Shown here piece by piece: positions 1-5,893 of a stretch of DNA of 9,736 bases. Location of the stretch: positions 1-9,736 of the forward strand of contig DAOVNC010000093.1 of assembly GCA_030630445.1 (NCBI GenBank), read 5' to 3'. Numbering within the stretch: the first letter of the stretch is position 1; every line of letters starts with the position of its first letter. The position numbers and the translations under genes were made by a program. Under the pieces are notes generated by a model that saw nothing but the letters and a program-made list of their open reading frames with translations, ran no database searches and had not been told where the DNA came from. This DNA comes from Kiritimatiellales bacterium. GTDB lineage: Bacteria; Verrucomicrobiota; Kiritimatiellia; Kiritimatiellales; Pontiellaceae.

Positions 1-267
1 GCCAGTAAAGTAGATCAACCCCGTTACCAGAACCAAATCGACCAAAAACTGGAGCGAGGCAAACTGCGTTGAACGCAGCTTGCTTCGCAGCCATAGGGAG
101 TAGGGGATGGTGATGATGAATGCAAACCCCATGAAGGCGTAGAACACCGCGTCGTCATTGGGCATCGCAAGCGATAGCAACACCAGCAGCCAGAGGAACG
201 CCAGGCGTACCAGCAGGATGGCTGTCAGCTCGGGCCACGAGGCAGTATGGTTGGGTTCACTCATCAT
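1..267 (-). CDS. PilS-like membrane sensor histidine kinase, N-terminal fragment (runs off window)
   Basis: Only the first 89 residues are visible; the frame stays open to base 1, so the rest of the gene lies outside the window. The fragment is mostly hydrophobic, with about three membrane segments (roughly residues 15-35, 41-58 and 70-87). Its texture matches the multi-pass N-terminal sensor domain of PilS-type two-component kinases: a short polar N-terminus, an R-L-A-F start to the first helix, and a late helix of the form LQFLVDLVLVTGLIYFTG. In that family a PAS and a histidine-kinase region follow, and the partner is the NtrC-class regulator PilR; neither is visible here. The start is one of two adjacent ATGs (267 or 264), after AGGAAAGG. 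The gene begins 10 bases beyond the stop of the GspF-like gene, so it is probably co-transcribed with it. It could instead be another membrane sensor kinase or an unrelated multi-pass protein, since no catalytic motif can be seen. Confidence 0.6.
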   Translation of the reverse strand, partial: MMSEPNHTASWPELTAILLVRLAFLWLLVLLSLAMPNDDAVFYAFMGFAFIITIPYSLWLRSKLRSTQFASLQFLVDLVLVTGLIYFTG

Positions 268-277
268 TCAACCTTTC

Positions 278-1369
278 CTACATCACGATTTCGCTCATCT
301 TGAAGATCGGAAGGAACATGGCAACCACGACCGTACCAATGATCGCACCGACGAAAACCATCAGTAGCGGTTCGATCAGCGATGTGATGCTGGCCAGCAT
401 GGTTTCCACTTCGTTGTCGTAGAACTCGGCGACCTTGTCCATCATCTCTTCCACCTGGCCGGTCTTTTCGCCGGCGGAGAGCATGTGGACAAGCATGCGG
501 GGATAGTATTTGTTGGGCTCCAGCGCCTTGGAGAGCGGTTCGCCTTCCTCGATGGTTTTCCGGGCATTCAGGAGAGAGTCTCCGATCACCCGATTGCCGG
601 TGGCCAAGCCGACGATTTCGAGCGATTCAACGATTTGCACCCCGCTGTGCATGAGCTGTGCAAAGGTTGAGGCAAAGCGTCCCACGGAAATTTTGGTGGC
701 CAGTTCGCCTATGCCCGGCACCTTTAGCTTGAGTTCATCGATGACGTACTGCCCCTTGTCGGTCTTATAGTAGCGCTTGAAGGCGTAGATGGATCCGGAA
801 ACAAGGGCTATCGCGATATACCAATACGTGGTTAGCCAGCCGCTGAAATCGAGCAGGCCTTGCGTCAATCCCGGCAAATCCGCCCCGAAGTCGGAAAACA
901 TGGCGACGAAGACCGGAAGAATGAACATGATCAAAGTGGTGGCCAGGAGAATGGAGACAATCAGCACCACGCTGGGATACATCATGGCCGACTTTACCTT
1001 GGCACGGATCCGGTTGCTGGACTCCAGAAAGGTGGCCACGCGGGCGCAGGTGTCGGGCAGGATGCCGCCGACTTCCCCCGCGCGCATCATGCTGAGGTAG
1101 AGGTCGTCGAAGATACTAGGGTAAAAGGCCAGCGACTCGGAATACATGGCGCCCCCCTCGACCCGCGTACGGATGCCGAGGATAACCGGCTTGAAGTTTT
1201 TATCGTCGGTCTGCTCTTCCATGGCGATGAGTGTTTGAACCAGCGGCATGCCGGCGGAAAGCATGGCCGACATCTGCCGGGTGAATAACGAAAGCTCCTT
1301 GAGCCTGATTTTACGCGCGCCCCGCACGATCGGGAGTGCGCCCGTCGCTTTGATTTTTTGTGTGGCCAT
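278..1369 (-). CDS. gspF: GspF/PilC-family inner-membrane platform protein
   Basis: A 363-residue polytopic inner-membrane protein of the T2SSF family, the platform that the assembly ATPase acts on to insert or extract pilin subunits. It has the family's two repeated cytoplasmic helical domains: residues about 27-130 (LFTRQMSAMLSAGMPLVQTL, then RAGEVGG near 97-102) and about 230-332 (FASTFAQLMHSGVQIVESL, then SAGEKTGQ near 298-305). Membrane segments lie near 133-155, 180-197 and 334-355. Each domain keeps the characteristic glycine-containing 'L..G..L...L' and 'GE..G' patterns. Usual members are about 400 residues; this one lacks most of the N-terminal extension that precedes the first domain. 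The ATG is preceded by AGGA eight bases upstream. The gene starts 11 bases after the ATPase stop, consistent with an operon. The family call is very secure; whether it serves a pilus or a secretion pseudopilus cannot be told from this protein alone. Confidence 0.95.
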   Translation of the reverse strand: MATQKIKATGALPIVRGARKIRLKELSLFTRQMSAMLSAGMPLVQTLIAMEEQTDDKNFKPVILGIRTRVEGGAMYSESLAFYPSIFDDLYLSMMRAGEVGGILPDTCARVATFLESSNRIRAKVKSAMMYPSVVLIVSILLATTLIMFILPVFVAMFSDFGADLPGLTQGLLDFSGWLTTYWYIAIALVSGSIYAFKRYYKTDKGQYVIDELKLKVPGIGELATKISVGRFASTFAQLMHSGVQIVESLEIVGLATGNRVIGDSLLNARKTIEEGEPLSKALEPNKYYPRMLVHMLSAGEKTGQVEEMMDKVAEFYDNEVETMLASITSLIEPLLMVFVGAIIGTVVVAMFLPIFKMSEIVM

Positions 1370-1380
1370 AATCTTTTCCT

Positions 1381-3090
1381 CTAATGTTCGCTGGTTACGC
1401 GCATGATTTCTTCAATGGTTGTGAGACCGCTTCGTATCCGATCCAGCCCGGCTTCGCGCAGGGTGCGCATTCCGTTCTGGATGGCAATCTTGGCAATCGC
1501 ATCGGCTTCCGTGTTGTTCAAAATGGTTTTTCGGAGAATCTCGTCCACCAGCAGGATTTCCATGATGCCGCCACGGCCCTTGTAGCCGATGGTGTTGCAT
1601 TTCGGGCAACCTGCCGCTTGATAGAATTGGGTATCGGCCAGATGCTCGGGATCGATACGGTTTTTCTTCAGGGTTTCCGTGGGAATGTCGATCTCCTTCT
1701 TGCAGACCGGGCATAGTTTGCGGTAGAGGCGTTGCGCCTGTGTGAGCAATACCGAGGAGGCCAGCATGAAGGGTTCGATGCCCATGTCGATTAGGCGGGC
1801 GATGGCGCCGGCGGCATCGTTCGTATGTAGCGTGCTCAAGACCAAGTGGCCGGTCAGCGCGGCCTCGACGGCGATTGTCGCGGTTTCCTTGTCGCGAATC
1901 TCCCCGACCATCAGCACGTCCGGGTCTTGGCGGAGAATCGAGCGGAGCGCGGCGGCAAAGGTAAGCCCTACCGCAGGGTTGATCTGTACCTGGTTGATGC
2001 CTTCGAGTTGGTATTCCACCGGGTTCTCGGTGGTGATGATATTGGTGCCGACCACATTCAGTTCCTGCAGGGCCGAATAGAGGGTGGTCGTTTTGCCGCT
2101 CCCCGTCGGCCCTGTTACCAGAATCATACCGTAGGGCTGGGCGAGGGCGTAGGCGAAATTATCCAGGGAAAGCTGGTCGAGACCCAACGCACCCAGGTTG
2201 GGAGCAAGGGCGGTCTTGTCGAGAATACGCATCACGATCTTTTCGCCGTGTACCGTCGGCAGGATGCTCATGCGCACGTCCACTTCCTTGCCGAGCGCCT
2301 TGATCTTGAAGCGGCCGTCCTGCGGAATGCGTCGTTCCGCAATATCGAGGTTCGACATGATTTTCAGGCGCGAGGTGATTGCGTTCTGCAGGTTCTTCGG
2401 CGGGCTGGGGATTTCAAAGAGCATACCGTCGACGCGGTTGCGCAAGCGCACCGCTTTTTCCATCGGTTCGATATGGATATCGCTGGCCCCCTTGCGCAGG
2501 GCTTCGATCAGAATCGAGTTCACGATGCGAATCACCGGGGCTTCGCCTGCGGTTTCGAGCAAGTCGTCGAGGTTGGCGTCCTCGATGCTGTCCTGCCCGA
2601 CCTCAACCTCGCCTTCTTCGGCCATGTCCTTAAGGATATCCTCCAAGGCCTGGGCGGGTTCGTTGGCGATGGTCTCAAGGGCTGCGGTGATCTCTTTTTC
2701 GAGGGCGATCATGTGATCCAGCTCCATGTCGGTGCTGGAGGCAATGATGTCCCGGCTGACAATGTCGAAGGGGTCGGCCATGGCGATGGACAGGCGCGAC
2801 CCAAGCTTGCTGATGGGCAGGGCCTTGAGTTCTTTCCATTTATCCTTTTCCATCAAATCCACGAGCGAGGTGTCGGGCGTAAAAGTGGCTAGGGAGATCG
2901 GGCGGATGTCAAGGTATTCGGCGGTGGCCAAGGCCATGTCGGTGTCGGAAACCACTCCTTGTTCAACCAAAAGCTGTTCAAGCGGAACGTGGGTTTGCTC
3001 CGCTTCCTTTTCCGCCTCGGCATAGACGTCCGCTTCGATCGGGCGGATCTGCTTCAGGCAATCCATTAGCCTTCTATTGTTTGTGGTCAT
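1381..3090 (-). CDS. gspE: GspE/PilB-family assembly ATPase
   Basis: A 569-residue cytoplasmic ATPase that powers polymerisation of pilin or pseudopilin. The N-terminal part (about 1-145) is a GspE_N/MshEN-type region, including the segment around ALPISKLGSRLSIAMADPFD (90-109). An acidic linker (about 148-183) leads to the N2 domain with ASDIHIEP (202-209). The C-terminal ATPase domain carries Walker A GPTGSGKTT (327-335), the Asp box ITTENPVEYQ (352-361), Walker B LRQDPDVLMVGEIRD (386-400) and the His box LTGHLVLSTLHTNDA (412-426). Two CxxC pairs (C460/C463 and C495/C498) form the tetracysteine zinc site typical of GspE and many PilB proteins; the retraction ATPase PilT lacks this site and the long N-terminus. 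All catalytic motifs look intact. The ATG has AGGA seven bases upstream. It is the first gene of a leftward operon and is divergent from a gene encoding a free-standing copy of the same kind of N-terminal domain. Confidence 0.97.
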   Translation of the reverse strand: MTTNNRRLMDCLKQIRPIEADVYAEAEKEAEQTHVPLEQLLVEQGVVSDTDMALATAEYLDIRPISLATFTPDTSLVDLMEKDKWKELKALPISKLGSRLSIAMADPFDIVSRDIIASSTDMELDHMIALEKEITAALETIANEPAQALEDILKDMAEEGEVEVGQDSIEDANLDDLLETAGEAPVIRIVNSILIEALRKGASDIHIEPMEKAVRLRNRVDGMLFEIPSPPKNLQNAITSRLKIMSNLDIAERRIPQDGRFKIKALGKEVDVRMSILPTVHGEKIVMRILDKTALAPNLGALGLDQLSLDNFAYALAQPYGMILVTGPTGSGKTTTLYSALQELNVVGTNIITTENPVEYQLEGINQVQINPAVGLTFAAALRSILRQDPDVLMVGEIRDKETATIAVEAALTGHLVLSTLHTNDAAGAIARLIDMGIEPFMLASSVLLTQAQRLYRKLCPVCKKEIDIPTETLKKNRIDPEHLADTQFYQAAGCPKCNTIGYKGRGGIMEILLVDEILRKTILNNTEADAIAKIAIQNGMRTLREAGLDRIRSGLTTIEEIMRVTSEH

Positions 3091-3133
3091 GCTGTTTTCC
3101 TATGTCCGTAAATAATTCGTTGATGTCCTTGCA

Positions 3134-3149
3134 AGCAATAGTCATGCCG
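3134..3149 (-). promoter_or_regulatory. Candidate sigma-54 (-24/-12) promoter for the ATPase operon
   Basis: On the minus strand the sequence reads CGGCATGACTATTGCT. Against the sigma-54 consensus TGGCACG-N4-TTGCW it matches 10 of 12 defined positions, including the essential GG and GC separated by exactly ten bases. Transcription would start near base 3123, giving a leader of about 33 bases that contains the AGGA ribosome binding site. No convincing sigma-70 -35/-10 pair was found in this interval. The match is seen in the sequence; its function is inferred. Confidence 0.55.
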
Positions 3150-3222
3150 ACCGATGCCAAAAGCGTAATGCGCATCACAAAAACCAGGCGCTGTTCGCGG
3201 CGGGATGCAGCGGAACGGAATC

Positions 3223-3238
3223 TGGCCTATATAATGCT
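3223..3238 (+). promoter_or_regulatory. Promoter region of the MshEN-domain gene: sigma-54-like element overlapping a TATAAT box
   Basis: The sequence TGGCCTATATAATGCT has GG and GC separated by ten bases and matches 8 of 12 positions of the sigma-54 consensus. It also contains a perfect TATAAT (3230-3235), but no good -35 box lies 16-18 bases upstream and there is no extended -10 TG. Either reading puts the transcript start near 3242-3249, just ahead of the ribosome binding site at 3259. It is weaker than the two other sigma-54-like sites in the window. Confidence 0.4.
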
Positions 3239-3258
3239 TCCGGGTATGTGGATTTATT

Positions 3259-3263
3259 AGGAG
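3259..3263 (+). promoter_or_regulatory. Ribosome binding site deciding the start at 3272
   Basis: AGGAG here lies eight bases before the ATG at 3272. The in-frame ATG at 3266 is only two bases away and the in-frame GTG at 3248 lies upstream of the site, so 3272 is the best start for the following gene. Confidence 0.75.
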
Positions 3264-3271
3264 AAATGGAA

Positions 3272-4102
3272 ATGGCAGACGAAAAACAACCGATGGATAG
3301 CGATTTGGCCGATAGCATTGCGATGCTGGAGCAGATTCTCGAAGTGATGCCGCAGGATGCCATGGCACTCAAGGCGCTCTACAATGCATATTCCCAATGT
3401 GGTCACCGGGATCGTGCATTTGAATATCTGGGATTGCTCGCCGATGTGGCCTATGCCAAAAACGATGCCGAAACGCTCGGGTTTGTGGCCATGCACATGA
3501 AGGAGTTCGAGGAAGAATATCCCTCCGAAGCGGCAGCGCATCTTGCCCGGCTCCGCACGCTGGCATCCTCCGCTACCGAAGCATCGGAAGCACCCCAAAC
3601 GGCGGCATCGTCTTCCGCGACCACCGATGCCGACATTAGTGAAGAACTTGCACTGGCGTGGAGGCTTTACGAGGAAAACCAACTTTCGCAGGAGGAATAT
3701 TCCAGTATTCTGAATGATCTCACCGAGGTGTCGTCGAAAGAACTCGATGTCCCCATAAGCGTTTTGCATGTGCTTGGCGACCGCGGCTTCTCCCAGATGA
3801 ACCGCATCATGAACTATCTGTCCTCTCGCTCGGGCATTCCTTGCATTTCGCTCTCAAATTTTGAGTTGCCGGAGCAGGTGGGCAGTGTTTTGCCGTTGGA
3901 TGTTGCCGCACATGGCGGTGCCTTGCCTTTCGGTTTTTTTGGGAACGACCTGCTCGTAGCCGTGCTCAACCCATTCAACAGCGTACTCATGGATAAAGTG
4001 GAAACCTCCAGCGGCCATCGTTGCCATGCCTACTTGGTTTCACCGGCGGACTATGATGCGGCGCTCGGCAAACTGCGCGGCATGGATGCAAGTGCCGCCT
4101 AG
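3272..4102 (+). CDS. Stand-alone TPR-like plus GspE_N/MshEN-domain protein, no ATPase domain
   Basis: A 276-residue soluble protein with no signal peptide or membrane segment. Residues about 10-98 are helical and TPR-like (LEQILEVMPQDAMALKALYN, then HRDRAFEYLGLLADVAYAKN). A low-complexity Ala/Ser/Thr linker covers about 98-120. Residues about 124-268 resemble the N-terminal domain of GspE/PilB/MshE ATPases. Two helical motifs lie near 127-150 (WRLYEENQLSQEEYSSIL) and 162-190 (ISVLHVLGDRGF ... GIPCISLSNFELP). A beta-rich part follows: PLDVAAHGGALPFGFFGNDL (208-227) and LLVAVLNPFN (227-236), then a closing helix. The order and spacing match that family, but the protein stops before any Walker or His-box region. 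It is divergent from the complete ATPase gene, so an adaptor or regulatory role at the assembly motor is plausible. Function is not established from sequence; in related domains this region can bind c-di-GMP or the PilM/GspL partner. It shares its stop tetranucleotide with the convergent downstream gene. Confidence 0.85.
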   Translation: MADEKQPMDSDLADSIAMLEQILEVMPQDAMALKALYNAYSQCGHRDRAFEYLGLLADVAYAKNDAETLGFVAMHMKEFEEEYPSEAAAHLARLRTLASSATEASEAPQTAASSSATTDADISEELALAWRLYEENQLSQEEYSSILNDLTEVSSKELDVPISVLHVLGDRGFSQMNRIMNYLSSRSGIPCISLSNFELPEQVGSVLPLDVAAHGGALPFGFFGNDLLVAVLNPFNSVLMDKVETSSGHRCHAYLVSPADYDAALGKLRGMDASAA

Positions 4103-4662
4103 TCGGCTATTTCCACAATCAGGGTTTTGGTTTCACCCTTGTATTCGACCAGCACGCCGTAAGAGAGGATTTCCACCAGTGTTACGCCGCCGTTGATCGT
4201 GCTGCCTTCGATAATATGTTTTCCGTTGATGATGGCGAAGCCGACTTCGCCATCGGCTGGCAGCCCGAATCCTGCCAGTTTCAGGCGGGGCCAGCGTATG
4301 GAGCCATTGCCGTTTTTCGAGAATAGGTTCTTGAGGTTGAATCCCGATGGTTTGGCGGCGGTGTCCGGGGTGTCGGCGGGGGAATCCGCGGGTAGGGCTT
4401 TCGGGGTGGTTGCGCTGAGTTCCTGCTCTGCCCGGTCGCTGGCGAGGTTGCTTTTTGCCATCTCCAAAACACGGGTCAGGCCCGAAATGGATTCCCCATT
4501 CTCGCCGGTCCCTTTGAACCCATAGTGGATAAACATGGCGCTGGTTAGAAGCAGTCCGCCGATCAGCAGCAGAATCGTGATAAACATCACGCCCGCCGGC
4601 GATGCTGCTTCGGCATCGTTGTCATTTTCATGAAGGGTGGGCTCATTGTTCAATTCAATCAC
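4099..4662 (-). CDS. GspB/GspC/PilP-like single-pass inner-membrane protein
   Basis: A 187-residue protein starting at GTG 4662. It has a short acidic cytoplasmic N-terminus (1-22), one hydrophobic segment (about 24-47), a flexible Ala/Pro/Thr-rich linker (about 84-106) and a C-terminal beta-rich periplasmic domain (about 124-186). That domain has the pattern GFAIINGKHIIEGSTING, then LVEILSYGVLVEYKGETKTL. It resembles the compact domain of GspB (T2SSB) and the homology region of GspC/PilP, where an 'ING..y.eGd.i' strand pair is followed by 'v..I...gV.l.y.g'. In those families the domain reaches from the inner membrane to the secretin N-domains. The same frame stays open upstream to an ATG at 4791, but that extension has no ribosome binding site and would place 43 basic, unconserved-looking residues ahead of the acidic tail, so I prefer 4662. 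The gene sits between two T4P/T2SS blocks, divergent from the PilM operon. The family assignment rests on pattern resemblance. Confidence 0.75.
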   Translation of the reverse strand: MIELNNEPTLHENDNDAEAASPAGVMFITILLLIGGLLLTSAMFIHYGFKGTGENGESISGLTRVLEMAKSNLASDRAEQELSATTPKALPADSPADTPDTAAKPSGFNLKNLFSKNGNGSIRWPRLKLAGFGLPADGEVGFAIINGKHIIEGSTINGGVTLVEILSYGVLVEYKGETKTLIVEIAD

Positions 4663-4668
4663 GGTCGG

Positions 4669-4674
4669 CTCCTT
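4669..4674 (-). promoter_or_regulatory. Ribosome binding site deciding the GTG start at 4662
   Basis: The minus strand reads AAGGAG, six bases upstream of GTG 4662-4660. None of the upstream in-frame ATGs (for example at 4791) has a comparable site, so the GTG is favoured as the start of the GspB-like gene. Confidence 0.7.
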
Positions 4675-4700
4675 GGCAGCAGGTTCGAGCGAAAAGTAAA

Positions 4701-4726
4701 ATCGCGCATATCTTTGGTAACGCGAT
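4701..4726. repeat. Inverted repeat ATCGCG-N14-CGCGAT, possible regulator site
   Basis: Two perfect six-base arms (4701-4706 and 4721-4726) have equivalent points 20 bases apart, about two helical turns, as expected for a dimeric DNA-binding protein. The centre is about 73 bases upstream of the transcript start predicted from the 4761-4776 element, and it lies within the leader of the divergent GspB-like gene. It could be an activator or repressor site; chance occurrence is not excluded. Confidence 0.35.
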
Positions 4727-4760
4727 GCTTTTTGGCAAGAGGTAAATTGAGGGATCATTC

Positions 4761-4776
4761 TGGCATGGAGGATGCT
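4761..4776 (+). promoter_or_regulatory. Candidate sigma-54 (-24/-12) promoter for the PilM-to-secretin operon
   Basis: TGGCATGGAGGATGCT matches 10 of 12 defined positions of the sigma-54 consensus TGGCACG-N4-TTGCW, with GG-N10-GC intact. The transcript would begin near 4787, leaving a leader of about 87 bases before ATG 4874. An inverted repeat lies about 60 bases upstream. No good sigma-70 promoter is visible in this interval. The match is observed; activity is inferred. Confidence 0.55.
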
Positions 4777-4873
4777 TAAAGGCTTGCACACCTTGCGGGA
4801 AGGGGCCGGATGGAGCGGTCAGGCAAGGTCGGATTTATGGAATGTGCCACTTTTTGAAGGAAGAAGGATTTAG

Positions 4874-5893
4874 ATGAAAGAGATAAAAAAAATACTGAAA
4901 ACCAGTCATGCGCAACAGAGATCCGTGGATCTGGTTGGCGTCGACTTTTCCACAACCGCCACCAAGGTGGTGCGGTTGAAGAAAAGCAAGGATGGAATCT
5001 CCTTGATGGGTATCGACCTGCTGCCTACGGTGGATTTTAGCATCGCCGCCCAGCGGGTGGAACTGCCTCGAAACCTTGCCGCGCACTATGCTTGCCTGGC
5101 CTATAGCGGGCCGTCGGCGATTGTACGAATGGTGAATGCTCCGCTTTCAGGCGATGAAACCACCATTCCCGATAATCGGTTGCGCGAATTGTTGAATGCA
5201 AAGGACGACTACCGGGTATCGGCCAGATTGATCAAGAAGGGGAAGGGCAGGCAGGATTCGAGTTTCCTGGCCGCTGCCATCCCGGCAGACGATGTGGACT
5301 TCCTTCTCAACATGTTTCCTGCGGGACCGCCAGCCCCGGCATCGCTGGAAGTGGCCGGTCTGGCGTTTATTCCGGCCTTCCTCCATGCCCGGGCCGACGA
5401 GGCCGCAAGAGACGCGGTCTGCCTGATTGAGGCGGGTGAATCCGGCAGCCATTTCGCTTTCCTGAACAAGGGTGTTGTGGTGCTGGTGGGTAGATTTGAT
5501 TCGGGCGGGGCAAGGATGCGGGGCAAGGTGGCTGAGGATTTGGGTGTGGACGATGAACTCGCCGGTACCATTATGGCTGATCGCTCGATCAATATTTCCG
5601 CTGCGGTGCTCGATGTGATGACTCCGTTTTTAAAGCAGCTGTCGATTTCCAAGGACTTCATTGAGCGTCATCAATCCTGCCGGGTTTCAAAGATCTATGT
5701 ATCGGGCGGGGTGAGTCTGTTCTCACACTGGACGGAGATAGTAGAGCAATATTTGCATACCGAGGTTATTCGGTGGAATCCGTTTGAAAACATCCAATGC
5801 GACCTCGAACTTTTGACGGACGAACTTGCGCAGCAAACACCGCGCTTTGCCGCGGCGGTCGGAGCGGCGATCGGGGGGATCGGAGAGTTATGA
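4874..5893 (+). CDS. pilM: PilM-like actin-fold cytoplasmic assembly protein
   Basis: A 339-residue cytoplasmic protein of the actin-like ATPase fold found in PilM and the cytoplasmic half of GspL. It docks on the N-terminal tail of PilN and links the inner-membrane alignment complex to the assembly ATPase. Visible elements: VGVDFSTTATKVVRL (21-35), the phosphate-1-type loop; CLIEAGESGSHFAFL (183-197), in the place of the phosphate-2 loop; KIYVSGGVSLFSHWTEIVEQ (273-292), the adenosine-type GG motif; WNPFENI (301-307); and a closing RFAAAVGAAIGG (324-335), as is usual in PilM. The second loop reads E-A-G where related proteins normally have D-I-G. Length is close to the usual 350 residues. The ATG follows AAGGA with a five-base spacer. 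It is the first gene of the rightward operon and overlaps the next gene by ATGA, which supports coupled translation with its PilN partner. Confidence 0.93.
   Translation: MKEIKKILKTSHAQQRSVDLVGVDFSTTATKVVRLKKSKDGISLMGIDLLPTVDFSIAAQRVELPRNLAAHYACLAYSGPSAIVRMVNAPLSGDETTIPDNRLRELLNAKDDYRVSARLIKKGKGRQDSSFLAAAIPADDVDFLLNMFPAGPPAPASLEVAGLAFIPAFLHARADEAARDAVCLIEAGESGSHFAFLNKGVVVLVGRFDSGGARMRGKVAEDLGVDDELAGTIMADRSINISAAVLDVMTPFLKQLSISKDFIERHQSCRVSKIYVSGGVSLFSHWTEIVEQYLHTEVIRWNPFENIQCDLELLTDELAQQTPRFAAAVGAAIGGIGEL

Noticed and set aside
860..1288. Open frame of 142 codons on the plus strand opposite the GspF-like gene
   Set aside because: Low-complexity His/Gly/Asp composition and full overlap with a clearly real gene; a shadow.
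1846..2892. A long open frame (348 codons) on the plus strand opposite the ATPase gene
   Set aside because: It lies wholly antisense to a gene with intact catalytic motifs, its translation is rich in Gly, Arg and His without domain character, and it has no ribosome binding site. It is a codon-bias shadow.
3087..3372. Short minus-strand frames spanning the divergent intergenic region
   Set aside because: They overlap the promoters and the starts of both real genes, have no ribosome binding sites and show no recognisable protein features.
4094..4107. Bidirectional terminator between the convergent genes
   Set aside because: The stem is only four base pairs and neither strand has a following T-run.
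4663..4791. Upstream extension of the GspB-like protein to ATG 4791
   Set aside because: No ribosome binding site at 4791, the added 43 residues look non-coding, and GTG 4662 has an ideal AAGGAG six bases away.
4844..4852. Minus-strand TGGCAC near 4845-4850 as a sigma-54 promoter for the GspB-like gene
   Set aside because: It has the -24 box, but there is no GC ten bases after the GG, so the -12 half is missing; no other convincing promoter was found for that gene.
5797..5889. Upstream in-frame extension of the PilN-like protein into pilM
   Set aside because: The family's N-terminal NLL motif starts right after ATG 5890, which also makes a classic ATGA overlap.
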